Counted from the first letter of the stretch, positions 30,723 through 43,048 are shown. The stretch is DNA of 64,000 nt from Bolinopsis microptera (GCF_026151205.1 NC_087077.1:12064983-12128982), one strand, 5' to 3'. The notes: generated from the letters alone by a model not told the origin. Translations and numbers: made by a program.

Positions 30723-31846
30723 TTATAGGTCAAATTGATGACGGTAATAGCAGTAATAGTTTCCACAACACCAGCAAAATTCTGAGTTGCTTGGACAGAA
30801 AATCTGAAAATAAGTTGTTTTAATATTCATACATCCAGCCAAATTTGTATTGTGAACCATTATAATATAAATATTAAATAGTTCTGTCACCAACACAATT
30901 GAATCATGTGGACACTTTTTGACTTTTTATCAGTGCTATGTTGTGTTAGGGGGGAGCCAAGTGGATATTTGTAGATATTTGGATAATGTCATCCACTTTT
31001 TTCGTGAATTATCCATTACAATAATCTACAAATATCTACATTTATCTACAAAAAATGTATATCTCAAATATGTGCCCAGAAATTCTACTGAATTTTTGGA
31101 GATAAATGTATAAATTTGTAGAATTTGTAGAATTTTCGTGAATTATCCATTGACAATAATCTACAAATATCTACATTTTTCTACAAAAAATGTAATCTCA
31201 AATATGTGCCCAGAAATTCTACTGAATTTTTGGAGATAAATGTATAAATTTGTAGAATGTCATCCAATTTTTTCGTGGATTATCCATTCTTCATTAATCT
31301 ACAAATATCTACAAATATCCACTTGGCTCCCCCGGCCCCCCCTGTGTTATAATTATAAATTGCAACAGGTTATATTTCCACACAAATTTACAGGCTACTA
31401 ACTATTACTCACTCTGAAAGTATACCCAGCAGGACAGCAGTGGCTGATTTCCTCAGACCCACTCAGTTCACCAACCTCTGAGATATTTTATGTTAGAGTT
31501 GTTTGAATTCAATCAAATGGCAGAGGTGCGATTATTATGCATCATGCTCCCTGGACCCTGGAAGTCTATCACCAACTGGCCATGGCAATTGTACTGATAA
31601 TTATACATGGTGTGCCAGAATAAATAATAATATACCTAAATTCGCAGTTAATGGTTTTCGGGAGATGAGTAACCCTGATTATATTTTAATTCTTGTTCTA
31701 CCATGCAATATAATATCAAATGATAATTTCTTACCATTATAAATGTTCTTTGTCCCTCGCATTTCCTTACAATCACCCTCTGCTGCGGGAGCACTTGCCA
31801 CCATCGCCAAAACTACACCAAATGTCACCAAACCAAGCAGCTTCAT
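30723..31846 (-). CDS. Small secreted cysteine-rich peptide, three exons
   Basis: Minus-strand exons 31846-31735, 31477-31413 and 30803-30723 join in phase to an 85-aa precursor. The ATG at 31846 has A at -3. Residues 1-20 form a clear signal peptide (MKLLGLVTFGVVLAMVASA). The mature part has eight cysteines: one near residue 27, then a CC pair (SHCCPAGY), FCPS, FCWCC and YYC near the end. It is very rich in Tyr and Cys at the C terminus. No family is recognised; a secreted signalling, defence or matrix peptide are all possible. A TIR element (30949-31342) lies in its second intron. Confidence 0.6.
30949..31342. mobile_element. 394-bp TIR element with G-run ends
   Basis: The left end GGGGGGAGCCAAGTGGATAT is mirrored at the right end (ATATCCACTTGGCTCCCCC plus a further C-run). 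TGTGTTA flanks both sides (30942-30948 and 31343-31349). The subterminal unit ATATTTGTAG repeats at both ends and an internal ~125-bp stretch is duplicated. It sits in an intron of the secreted-peptide gene. Confidence 0.85.
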
Positions 31847-31849
31847 TTT

Positions 31850-32334
31850 TAATACAGAACAAACTTTATTCAAATGAAAATGAAATGTTTAATTTCTGAC
31901 AAGTTGGAACGTTTGTTTAAATGTGTGGATCTGTGAGATGTAGCACCGGTGACAATCTGATTATCTTCATTTAGCACAACAGATGTCTTTGTGCTATTTT
32001 TGACACGGCACTTATTGAGCGAATAAATTAGGTTAATTGCGAGTATCCAGGGTATACTGTACCATTGAAATTTAACGTAGACAATTTAACATTGCCAAGA
32101 GCTGAGTAGCCAAGAATTAGGGTGGCAGATGAATTCTCTAACGCCATGGGTGGGAGGCAAATATTCTTGTTGTGAAGCCTATCTTATCGAAAGGTGGAAT
32201 ATTTAGGGACACGCCAGGCTAGGTAATATTCTAAGCTGTTTACTGTATGATATGATGTTTGGACAAAAAATCGACAACATAAAAACTAAACCGTGTCTAA
32301 CTTTACCCAGTATATTCCTGATTGTAGCTGTTAG
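31850..32334. other. Intergenic region between two divergent genes
   Basis: About 490 bp between the starts of the secreted-peptide gene (minus) and the kinase gene (plus), so it probably holds both promoters. No clear TATA box identified. Confidence 0.5.
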
Positions 32335-35300
32335 ATGAATATACATGAGAGGTTAGGTGCAAGGAGATTGTCACCCTGTGCACGTGAGTTCTACATTGAC
32401 GGAGTAACTTACGCCTCCTCAGCTTCTGATTTTCAAGCAACTGGGAGTGTTATCTACAATGGGGAGTGGTCTAAGGTGAGTGGATTTTAGGTGACGTCAC
32501 AATTTGTGTGATGATCTCAGATAACACATTGTAATGACATTACTTGTTTAAATTACTTTTTCAGGTACCGTATAACGTCACATTGTTTTTCAATTTATGA
32601 GTTACAGAAAAGTTTGAATCTTTATCGTACGTGTTGGCTGTGAAACAAATTTTAACACCAACTTTGGTGAACAGAGATAAACGAGTATTTTAGGTTTCAA
32701 GCCTGCTGGATTTCTTGCCAAAACAACAGTCACCGTCATATGTCATTATCAGACATCACTTAAAGTCGCATTATTCATTCTAAATTTAGGCTTACTTACG
32801 ATCAGGTTACAGTCAAACGACACGGCCCCTCCAACAAAGAACTGATCGAGAAGAAGATACGGAAGAAGGATAATAGGAAGAAATATGTCGATATTGAAAG
32901 AGACATGATCAATAAAAGTAACTCCGAATATATTGTCAAATATTTTGGATTCCTCGAAGATCAGGTAATTTATGATTGTATTTAACGCGAAGTACATATA
33001 AATCTTTAAACTGGTAGGGTTCGCCTCCCTATAAAGATCTAATAACGTAGATATTTTGCCCCATTTGTTCTTGTAAACTCCGATCCTGGCCCCTACGGCA
33101 TGACCCTACGGCAATGACGCCTTCTACCTCTACTACGGCCCCGTAATCATTAAATTAAAGAATTAAGCAAGACACTTAAATCCAGTTGAAAATACACTCT
33201 GTGGGTAAAAGTCAGTTTTACAATTGTTTTGACTTTGTGAGTGTAATGTTGCATTGGCTTGTTGGCCTTCTGTCAATTGGTTATGATTTCACTGTTTGTC
33301 ATCTTCTGTGTTTGTAAGGCTGCAACTAGTAGTTTCACGTACGTAACACTGTAACTTAGATCATGTGCTGCTAATGAAAGGATGACAGTGCACAATTTGT
33401 TATACACGCTGACACTTGCACTCTCAGATTTGATATAAGGTCATAGAATTCCACCAATATAGTGCCAAAACAACTGTTATTATTTACCGAAGACGGAAAG
33501 TTTTTACTAACTTCTAAGCCAAAATATATTACATTACTCTCCGGCCGGTTTATCGCGTTTACATTCTGACACACAACGCAATCCTCACATGTAATACTTT
33601 ACAGGTAGATTTGTTCCTGTACATGGAAAAGATGGCATGCTGTTTCAGACAGCTACTAAACAAGACCCTCCAACAAAACACCACATTCCCCACACTTCTA
33701 CTCCACTCAGTGGCCTTCAGTGTGGTTAAAGCGCTGCAGTTCCTCAAGGAAAACAGCATTCTTCATAGAGACATCAAGCCTTCCAACATTCTGCTTAATT
33801 CTGCGGGTCAGATTAAGCTGGGTGACTTTGGGTTGTCCAAGGAGTGTGAAGATGGAACAGCGAATTCGAAAGGTGTGACTTAAAATAAACGTTAAATAGG
33901 TTAATAAATGTTACTATAATGGTACTGGCCTGGACGTTGCGAGTTCGAATCCCAGTTGGGCCAAAATCTCAAAAACTGAAGGGCAGCCGTCACTCACCAA
34001 ACCATGGTGTGAATGGTAGTGGCTTTCATTAGAGCTGCGAAAATAACACGAGTGTATATGCCTGGGGTTGCTTCCCGACTATACTGCAGGGAAATCTGTA
34101 CCGAAAGGACCGTGGCCGAAATGCAATTAGACAGGGAAATCGGCTCCCCGACTGCGGTCGATCAAATTATTATTATTATTATTATAAACATAAAGTGATC
34201 TCAATTAGTTTCTTTTTTCCATGCTTCAATGGTTTCATTAATTCAACATACGCCTGTTTTCAATCTCTGTTTGCTAAATGAGCAAATACTAGTATAAGAT
34301 TTGAAACCAAGGTTTTCAAAACACATTCGACTTTTTGATTCGAATTCATTACTTCTTATTTCAGGTATTGGTACGTACGAATATAATGCTCCAGAAAGAT
34401 TGGGTCCTGATCGGAAGAACCACAGTTACCCTTCTGATATGTGGAGTCTTGGTGTAACCCTTCATGAGCTAGCCTGCAAGGAACATCCAATCAGGTAACC
34501 TAGCTTTCAAATATCGGAATTTTATGCAATTAATAAAATAGTCTGAGTGGGGGATATAAATTATAATCAGCCTAGTGATGCGGCAAATCATGTTTTGTAC
34601 ATGAAGCTGTGATGTTTCAAAGCATACTTCATCAGTTATACTCTAGTGACTAATCTAGATAGTTTTATTCATGTGTTAAATAATATAATATATAACAGCG
34701 TCTGTTAGATTTTCAAACTTTTCATGCCTGGAGTTGATGAATCCATATTTTTGGAACATTTTTGGAACATTTTTGGAACATGTCCCAAAATTGTCCCAAA
34801 AGTGTCCCATGCATTTATTTGCCCTAATAAGCTCTAAATAGTGCCAAAAATAATTGTAAATGATGGATATAGGTAAAAACTAGGCCTAAGAGCCATCAAA
34901 ACTCAAATAACATTACCCAGGTTCATGGAATGAACGAAAATGAACAAAAATGAATATTGTCCTAAAAATGCTCAGAACGGTTTAAAATTGGTCGGAAAGT
35001 GTTTATATTGGTCCTGGGACCACTCAAACCAAGTTTGGGAATCACTGCATGTCTAGAACCGATGTTACCTATGTTCCAAAATGTTCCAATTTTGGGACAA
35101 TAATCCTCCTGAGAATCCAGATTTTTGGAACATGGGCACATCGAAGTATTGGCTGTATTTAAGTGCTGGGAAGCCTCAATTCGGTTTTCTAAGATGGATA
35201 TAGGTAAAAACTAGGCCTAAGAGCCATCAAAACTCAAATAACATTACCCAGGTTCATGGAATGAACGAAAATGAACAAAAATGAATATTGTCCTAAAAAT

Positions 35301-38300
35301 GCTCAGAACAGTTTAAAATTGGTCGGAAAGTGTTTATATTGGTCCTACGACCACTCAAACCAAGTTTGGGAATCACTGCATGTCTAGAACCGATGTTACC
35401 TATGTTCCAAAATGTTCCAATTTTGGGACAATAATCCTCCTGAGAATCCAGATTTTTGGAACATGGGCACATCGAAGTATTGGCTGTATTTAAGTGCTGG
35501 GAAGCCTCAATTCGGTTTTCTAAGATGGATATAGGTAAAAACTAGGCCTAAGAGCCATCAAAACTCAAATAACATTACCCAGGTTCATGTAATGAACGAA
35601 AATGAACAAAAATGAATATTGTCCTAAAAATGCTCAGAACAGTTTAAAATTGGTCGGAAAGTGTTTATATTGGTCCTACGACCACTCAAACCAAGTTTGG
35701 GAATCACTGCATGTCTAGAACCGATGTTACCTATGTTCCAAAATGTTCCAATTTTGGGACAATAATCCTCCTGAGAATCCAGATTTTTGGAACATGGGCA
35801 CATCGAAGTATTGGCTGTATTTAAGTGCTGGGAAGCCTCAATTCGGTTTTCTAAGATGGATATAGGTAAAAACTAGGCCTAAGAGCCATCAAAACTCAAA
35901 TAACATTACCCAGGTTCATGGAATGAACGAAAATGAACAAAAATGAATATTGTCCTAAAAATGCTCAGAACAGTTTAAAATTGGTCGGAAAGTGTTTATA
36001 TTGGTCCTACGACCACTCAAACCAAGTTTGGGAATCACTGCATGTCTATCTAACCGATGTTACCTATGTTCCAAAATGTTCCAATTTTGGGACAATAATC
36101 CTCCTGAGAATCCAGATTTTTGGAACATGGGCACATCGAAGTATTGGCTGTATTTAAGTGCTGGGAAGCCTCAATTCGGTTTTCTAAGATGGATATAGGT
36201 AAAAACTAGGCCTAAGAGCCATCAAAACTCAAATAACATTACCCAGGTTCATGTAATGAACGAAAATGAACAAAAATGAATATTGTCCTAAAAATGCTCA
36301 GAACAGTTTAAAATTGGTCGGAAAGTGTTTATATTGGTCCTACGACCACTCAAACCAAGTTTGGGAATCACTGCATGTCTAGAACCGATGTTACCTATGT
36401 TCCAAAATGTTCCAATTTTGGGACAATAATCCTCCTGAGAATCCAGATTTTTGGAACATGGGCACATCGAAGTATTGGCTGTATTTAAGTGCTGGGAAGC
36501 CTCAATTCGGTTTTCTAAGATGGATATAGGTAAAAACTAGGCCTAAGAGCCATCAAAACTCAAATAACATTACCCAGGTTCATGGAATGAACGAAAATGA
36601 ACAAAAAATGAATATTGTCCTAAAAATGCTCAGAACGGTTTAAAATTGGTCGGAAAGTTTGGGAATCATGTCTAGACCCGATGTTACCAATGTTGTCACA
36701 ATAATCCTCCTGAGCATCCAGATTTTTGGAACATGGGGACATCGAAGTGCTGGGAAGCCTCAATTCGGTTTTCTAAGATGGATATAAAAAAAACTAGGCC
36801 TTATAGAGGAGCCATCAAAAGTCGAATAATATTACCCAAGTTTATGGAATGAACAACGAACATGAAAATTTTCCTCAAAGCACTCAGAATGGTTAAAAAA
36901 TGGTGGCAAAGAGTCAATATTTTCGTCCAACAGGGTCTTAAAGTTGCATTCAGAATTATGTACAATTAAACAGAAATTATTTTATTGGGCAAATATTTTT
37001 GTTTTAATAATCCTCCAATATTTTGATATAAATGCTTCCCAGCACTTAAATACAGCCAATACTTCGATGTGCCCATGTTCCAAAAATCTGGATTCTCAGG
37101 AGGATTATTGTCCCAAAATTGGAACATTTTGGAACATAGGTAACATCGGTTCTAGACATGCAGTGATTCCCAAACTTGGTTTGAGTGGTCCTAGGACCAA
37201 TATAAACACTTTCCGACACATTTTAAACCGTTCTGAGCATTTTTAGGACAATATTCATTTTTGTTCATTTTCGTTCATTACATGAACCTGGGTAATGTTA
37301 TTTGAGTTTTGATGGCTCTTAGGCCTAGTTTTTACCTATATATCCATCTTAGAAAATTCGAATTGAGGCTTCCCAGCACTTAAATACAGCCAATACTTCG
37401 ATGTGCCCATGTTCCAAAAATCTGGATTCTCAGGAGGATTATTGTCCCAAAATTGGAACATTTTGGAACATAGGTAACATCGGTTCTAGACATGCAGTGA
37501 TTCCCAAACTTGGTTTGAGTGGTCGCAGGACCAATATAAACACTTTCCGACCAATTTTAAACTGTTCTGAGCATTTTTAGGACAATATTCATTTTTGTTC
37601 ATTTCTGGTCATTCCATGGGTAATTTTATGCGACTTTTGATGGCTCCTAGGCATAGCTTACGGCTATATCCATCTTAGAAAACCGAACTGAGCCTTCCGA
37701 GCACTCAAATACGGCCAATACTGCGATGTACCCATGTTCCAAATTTATGGATTCATCTACTGCATGCCTGATAAGGTCTACCGCGCTCACGTGCGCGCGC
37801 AAATTTTCCGCCTTGTTTTGATGAAAGCACTTCTGTTTATAAAGCGCGCGATTTCCTCCAAAACAGTACATGACATGACAGATGGGTTTATTTTGCAAAA
37901 ATAAACCCATCTGTTATTATTATATCGTTCAGACTTTCGTATCGGACTTTCATATTGGATTGGCGCTATCGCCTTGAAGCTCGGCGGTTCTCTAAAATGA
38001 TTTTAATTTCCATATTTCCTCTATCTGCCAGGAAGTTGGCTCTGGAAGATAACGAAACATGCTCTAAGTTCGAGTTGATGATTGTCGTCACTCAGTGTGA
38101 ACCACCACAACTAGATACTACTCAGATTAACTCTCCACATTTCTGTGACTTTGTCAACAGGTTCGCTTTTATTTGTTTTCATTGTATAGATTCGGTTATG
38201 GGGGATTTAATAGTTTCAACCCAAACAATATTTCGATCCTTGTTTTCATTTCAGGTGTTTACAGAAAGTTCCCGAAGAACGGATTCCTCTGGAAAACATT

Positions 38301-38375
38301 GTCCTACACAAAACCTTTTCTGAAATGTTAACAGAAAAAGATGTGAGGAAGTGGTTGGAATCACAGCGTGAGTAA
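32335..38375 (+). CDS. MAP kinase kinase (MEK)-like protein kinase
   Basis: Six exons join in phase to 315 aa: 32335-32475, 32806-32964, 33605-33872, 34365-34494, 38032-38160, 38255-38375 (TAA). An in-frame TAG directly precedes the ATG. Motifs: ATGSVIYNGEWS where the glycine loop should be, VTVKRHG (ATP lysine), LHRDIKPSNILL (catalytic loop), LGDFGLS (metal-binding DFG), an activation loop with the MEK-like ANS word (GTANSKGIGT), NAPERL (APE) and YPSDMWSLGVTLHELA. The short C-lobe ends in KDVRKWLE. MEKs phosphorylate MAP kinases on Thr and Tyr in the cytoplasm. The whole protein is nearly only a kinase domain, shorter than typical MAP2Ks (~330-400 aa), and the loop glycines are reduced. A divergent MAP2K is the best call; a related STE kinase is possible. 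Confidence 0.8.
33925..34198 (+). mobile_element. tRNA-derived SINE, copy 2, in kinase intron 3
   Basis: Begins near the B box (GAGTTCGAATCCCAGTTGGG), shares the body with copy 1, and ends in an (ATT)n tail at about 34168-34189. 5'-truncated, without the A box. Confidence 0.75.
34729..37764. mobile_element. 3-kb inverted-repeat element with 331-bp satellite, in kinase intron 4
   Basis: Outer ends are inverted copies of TGSAGTWGATGAATCCATA (34729 and 37764). Inside are about five direct copies of a 331-333-bp unit, with the word AAGATGGATATA at 35191, 35522, 35853, 36186 and 36517, plus a diverged one at 36774. Two units in opposite orientation follow (37020-37690). Near the left end the word GGAACATTTTT is repeated. 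No coding capacity. The splice sites of the host gene on both sides are intact. Confidence 0.75.
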
Positions 38376-39172
38376 TTGCTGAGAATTGTGAGCGTTTGAT
38401 CGTTTTTAAAGAATAAAGAGGGATGGTTTTATCCAGCAACTTTAAAGAGTGTTACCAATTTACCCAGCAATGGTGATATCTTGATATAGCATTCGATTCT
38501 TTTATTACTGCGGTTATTTTTATCTGATTTTGTGACTTTTCAACGAACATTTTTCCGACCCCATGCATACAGGCGGAAAGAAGGTCTCGAAAACTCATTG
38601 CTTTAAAGAAAAATTGTTTCATTAAAAAAGTTATTGATAATGATAATGACGCGACGGTATTTACAAAAACCTTACTTCGTATTATTACATTTTTTATTGA
38701 TTTTAATTTGGGTTTTGTTGGATGTAAAGTTTGATAGTTTTGTGTACAATAAAGGCAATAGTATGAGCCATCTATGTAGTAATTTTGTGGATAAATCGTT
38801 TTTTATTTGTGTAGGTACAATGAATTGTACAATTACATAACACTTTTCTTAATTTTGTTTGTAGCTATATAGTAAAAAGTTTATGTCTAGATACCTTTTT
38901 TGGTGACCCTTTTGTGATGTTTTTCTCTCGGCCAAAATCAATGTGTTTGATCATTATATAAGTTAAAAACTGGGTTTTTGTAGTTTGGATGCTACTGGCC
39001 TAAATTTGTCACATGCTCATTGTTAACAAGGTGAGTCAGCTTCAAGTTTTGCTAATTTAATAGCATGATTTACTGATCATGGCCTTTCTCGAAAACATAA
39101 CGATTTTTTATCAAGGAGGTTTTAAGTCTGCCAACAGATCGGCGTACCGGTGGGTAGAAAACCTTATTTGTT
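38376..39172. other. No gene recognised
   Basis: AT-rich stretch downstream of the kinase stop. No convincing ORF; it should hold the kinase 3' UTR and polyadenylation site. Confidence 0.4.
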
Positions 39173-39173
39173 T

Positions 39174-39226
39174 TGACACGTGACAGTGATTCTGGGTTGT
39201 TATTGGTTGATCACTGTCACGTGTCA
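39174..39226. repeat. Perfect hairpin with CACGTG cores
   Basis: TGACACGTGACAGTGAT is followed about 19 bp later by its exact complement, ATCACTGTCACGTGTCA. More GTCACGTGTC words lie at 39328-39350. Confidence 0.85.
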
Positions 39227-39522
39227 GAAAAGAATATGGTCACCTCCCCACCAGTATCCAGACCAATAATAAACCCACAACACTGAGTTACCATTACCGC
39301 TAGGTGATTGTCCGGATCGGTATGTGTCACGTGTCAGGTCACGTGTCAGCTCCATGTTATCCAGGGTCTGGTCTAATCCTCTCTTTGTGTGTGGATGAGG
39401 CTCCAACTTACGAACCCTTGGTACTGCATTCAGGACCGGACTACCCGTTGCAGGAGCTACATTCTTACATTCCGTATAGAATTGCTCCACCCTCGGACGT
39501 TTAGTCTGGTCCTGATGTCTCC

Positions 39523-39640
39523 TTGCGGTTCACCAATCCGCATTACCAAAGTTTGCGGTTTCTCAATCCGCATTACCAAAGTTTGCGGTTTCTCAATCCG
39601 CATTACCAAAGTTTGCGGTTTCTCAATCCGTATTACCAAA
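39523..39640 (+). repeat. 30-bp tandem repeat, about four copies
   Basis: Unit GCGGTTTCTCAATCCGCATT-ACCAAAGTTT. It reads as a 10-aa repeat in frame, but the host frame has no other protein character. Confidence 0.9.
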
Positions 39641-39869
39641 GTAGGGCCACAGACTTTGGGTATATTTTATACCATACGTATCATGTATTTATCTATGTTA
39701 TTATTTTCGATCCGTATCGGCCATTTTGATGCATGTAGTTAGTGTTTATATTCTAACGTTTTTACTGTTTATAATTCTTTTTATCGCGATTATCGTACAG
39801 CTTGGACGTTGTTGGTTGGTTTTTCGATTTATTTTTTGACATCGCGTGTCTTTTTGAAGTCATGTGGTA

Positions 39870-39947
39870 CAGTAAAACCCCCGATCTACCGGGGAGTTTG
39901 GGGAAAGAAAACATCCGCGGGGTTTGCGGTAAATCGGGGTTTTACTG
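39870..39947. mobile_element. 78-bp MITE with pogo/Tigger-like ends
   Basis: CAGTAAAACCCCCGATCTAC at the left and its near-complement GTAAATCGGGGTTTTACTG at the right, flanked by TA on both sides (39868-39869, 39948-39949). Ends and TA duplication fit Tc1/mariner (pogo-type) MITEs. Confidence 0.85.
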
Positions 39948-39949
39948 TA

Positions 39950-40468
39950 CGTATCTCTACAGTGTACTGACTTACAAGTTATGGGATTCATTCTATTCAG
40001 CAGTTACGCTAACTCCAGCTCTGTCTAATTTGTAAATTCTCCAAAATTTTGATCATGAATTATAATCTATATAGCGTCTGATAAAGCCTTTATTGAATAG
40101 AATTTTACCGAATGTTCAATTATTCAATAGTCATGGAAAGTGATGGAGTTAGCAACATTTTTACTTTAACTTATTGATTTTACATTTTCCTTACTATTAA
40201 CTTATCAACAGCGTGTTTCACTGTTTTCTGATAATGCAATACTGAAGAGAGACCCTTAGCATTAAGAATCACAACTGTGAAATGATTATCAATGAGTACT
40301 GAGTAGGAACACACAAGTATTTTCTGGTTCCCGCGAAAATTAACATTGTCTCAACTGACTCATAATTCAACGAAACAATTTTAGAATGACAAACTGGCAG
40401 AGGCTAATAGTATGATCTAGAACAACAAGTACAATGACGCTGCATCAGAGATAAACGGTGTTATAAGA
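39950..40468. other. Intergenic, probable promoter region
   Basis: No ORF with protein character. It lies upstream of the orphan gene starting at 40469. Confidence 0.4.
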
Positions 40469-41611
40469 ATGTCTGGATCCGTCTCTCGTCTGAGGACACG
40501 CTTTTTAAACCGCTACCGGCAGTGTTACTACCACTTCAACTTGTTCAGGTAATATTTTGTATGAATCTCCACATTGGTTATAATCTAAAATCTTTTTCTA
40601 ATTTTTTTCCCGAAGAATGTCAGGAATCTGACCCCCAGTCCAGGCCGTAATTCATTAGCATAGAAAGTTATTATCTAGAATACAGAATACCTTTAAATCG
40701 TCTCAACACCATACATTTGGTCAGGTACAATGCTTCGAAAGATTGGAACGAATGGTACCGTCTCCCCGGATTAGACAAGATATGTAGTTTACGGAGTAAT
40801 GGTTGGAGAGAGAAAGCGTTCTACATCAGAGATCTGGCTAGACCAAGAATACACGGTTCTGTTAAGAGCGAGGATACCATACAATCTGAAGGTTCTGCTG
40901 CCAAGGTACATCATGTGTTTTTATTGGCTTCAAGAATTGTATCCTTTATTCAGTCTCAATGTGTGTGGTACATGTTGCATTTCGTCATTGAGATATTATG
41001 ACTCGACTTATGGGCTGTTGAAAATGTCATGACGTTTCCTTACATGGTTTTGCAAAACATGGGAAAGAAGCAAGAATTCTTTTGATTGCTGTACATTCAA
41101 CATTGCCATGTGATCTGAGAAGCCATACAATTTTATTGGAGTGATATTTTATTCGGTCGAAAATGCTATGCGTATGTTTATATTTTATACTATTTCATTC
41201 AAGTAATAGAATCTATTTCAGGTCCCGTTTATGATAACAAAGCAGATGAAGCTTAACCTATTGGACTTGGGCTACACGATAAAGGATATCAATGGTCTCA
41301 CACCCCTTGAAGCACATCAGATTCTTTCTGATGGAATTAGTGTTACAAGATCTCTTTCTGAAGAAGAAATTGAAAAAGAAAGCACATCTAATCCTGGTGA
41401 TGTTATAAGTTTAACAGAAACTTTATCTGATAACCCACGCGACCAAGAACTACCACCGCATTCCCAGGAAGATCTCAGAAAACATCTGTTAAATGTTTAT
41501 AGAATCCAATCAGGTCTTGGTAGCGTCAGGTTGAAAGTTAACTCCACGCTAGTCTCCATTGACAGGGCTAACTCAGCGATATCAGCAGCTCTGGAAGCAA
41601 TCCAAAAATAG
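40469..41611 (+). CDS. Orphan 216-aa protein, three exons
   Basis: Exons 40469-40548, 40725-40905 and 41222-41611 join in phase. The N terminus (MSGSVSRLRTRFLNRYRQ) is Arg-rich without acidic residues and could be a mitochondrial presequence. The middle is tryptophan- and basic-rich (DWNEWYRLPGL). Exon 3 starts with VPFMITKQMKLNLLDLGYT and LTPLEAHQIL, a compact helical segment that looks like a small UBA-like or 'LGY..TP.EAH' domain. The C-terminal third is acidic then helical (SALEAIQK at the end). I do not recognise the family; a mitochondrial assembly or translation factor is only a guess. Confidence 0.65.
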
Positions 41612-42646
41612 TCTCGAGCTGGTATGTTTATATATTAGTATATTTCCCACGACCATCAACTTGGTAATTTGAGCAGATGTTACTTGACTCCACAGCAAAT
41701 TATGTCCACGAGCGGAATATCAAAATGCCCTTATTAGGGAGCAACTCCCTTATACGGTATTCATAATTGCTATATAAGGCATTCCTAAATGCCCATTTTG
41801 GGTATCGGGGGAGTACGTTGTAGTTATGTGGGTTCTCGCCGTGTGTGCAAAGTCCGGACCATGCTCGACAGATTTAAATCCTGGATCCCAGTCACGCTAA
41901 CAGCTAGTAGTACTCGTTAACTTGTTGTATGTTTTCTTTGTGATGATTCTCGATTGCACTTTTTGTATGTATTTAGGGTATTTACTGTATTTTCCGTGAG
42001 TTCGTGATAGTACGACGCGATGAAATATATCGCTGGTTCGTACCAGCAACTATCAAACGTATTAATTTATCAAACATTGATCTATGATACTATAATTTCT
42101 ATTTATTTACGTTCTTGCCAGTATGTTTACTACGTTTTTCCACGAGGCCTCATTGTCCCGACTACTACCCGTGTAACTTCACTCCAAACTAAAATATTAG
42201 TCTTTTTTCTCAACAGTTATTGGTAGATCACCTAATTCCTGATCACATTCCACAATGGCCAGGGTTTGGACACCATGGTATTATACTGTTAAGGTTTAAG
42301 TTTTGTGGAAGGTCTACTGGAGATTAAGGTGAGGTCCAAATAGGAATCGTCCATTATAGTTTTCAGTTCTCAGAATCCTACTTAGTAACGGTTATATAGG
42401 ATAAAATATAATAGTGAGACTCTTGTATTATAATATATACAACGTAAAATGTGCATCAAAATAGAAAACCAAATATAGGAAAAAAACGAAATGACTTAAT
42501 CAAAAACCGACAACTAAGAAAAGTTAATCACAAAATCTTGCACAGTCCACTCTTTATTAGTAGAAATATTTCGAAAACGATTCGCAACACATAAACTTGC
42601 TAGAAAATATCAGAAAGGTAAATCTCTCACGTTTTGACAAAATTTC
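41612..42646. other. Intergenic, no gene recognised
   Basis: Between two convergent genes. AT-rich, no repeats of note. Confidence 0.5.
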
Positions 42647-43048
42647 TCACTCTATGGTTTGATAAGGACCCCCTTCATTCACAAAGTTCCTCTTGATCCA
42701 ATTGCAGGACATGCAGCTCACCATACCACCCCAAACTCTCCCAAATGTACGATCAAAACAATCAGGAAACTTCCACCAGATGAAAAAAACAAATCCAGCG
42801 ACCAATGCAATTCCTCCATAAACAAAATAACGCCACACATTCTTATCACAGCACCACTCCAGGTAATACCCGTCTTCATGACCACTGCAACAGTCAGGCA
42901 GATCCCCCGAACACCGCGTATGAGACCTACCACAATTGTCAGAGTCAGCCCGGTATTTCAGGAAGGGTTCAGGTGTTCTTCCTAGTGTTACAGCTGCTGA
43001 TTGGAGGAACACAATTGCTGAAAGCAGGGCTTTATTTTGTAGTGCCAT
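42647..43048 (-). CDS. Small type I membrane protein, VOPP1/WBP1-like
   Basis: Intronless 133-aa frame from ATG at 43048. Residues 1-23 form a signal peptide (ALLSAIVFLQSAAVTLG). A short ectodomain with paired cysteines (CGRSHTRC, PDCCSG, EWCCDK) is followed by one membrane segment (YFVYGGIALVAGFVFFIWW, about 73-91) and a short tail with more cysteines and a final GPYQTIE. This layout (signal, CC-rich ectodomain, one TM, short tail) resembles VOPP1/WBP1/Shisa-type proteins, which act at endosomes, lysosomes or the cell surface. Orthology is not shown, and a lineage-specific protein is possible. Confidence 0.65.
   Translation of the reverse strand: MALQNKALLSAIVFLQSAAVTLGRTPEPFLKYRADSDNCGRSHTRCSGDLPDCCSGHEDGYYLEWCCDKNVWRYFVYGGIALVAGFVFFIWWKFPDCFDRTFGRVWGGMVSCMSCNWIKRNFVNEGGPYQTIE

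Noticed and set aside
39389-39742. ORF with the 10-aa repeat RITKVCGFSI
   Set aside because: Comes from a 30-bp tandem repeat; no start context, domain or conserved neighbour.
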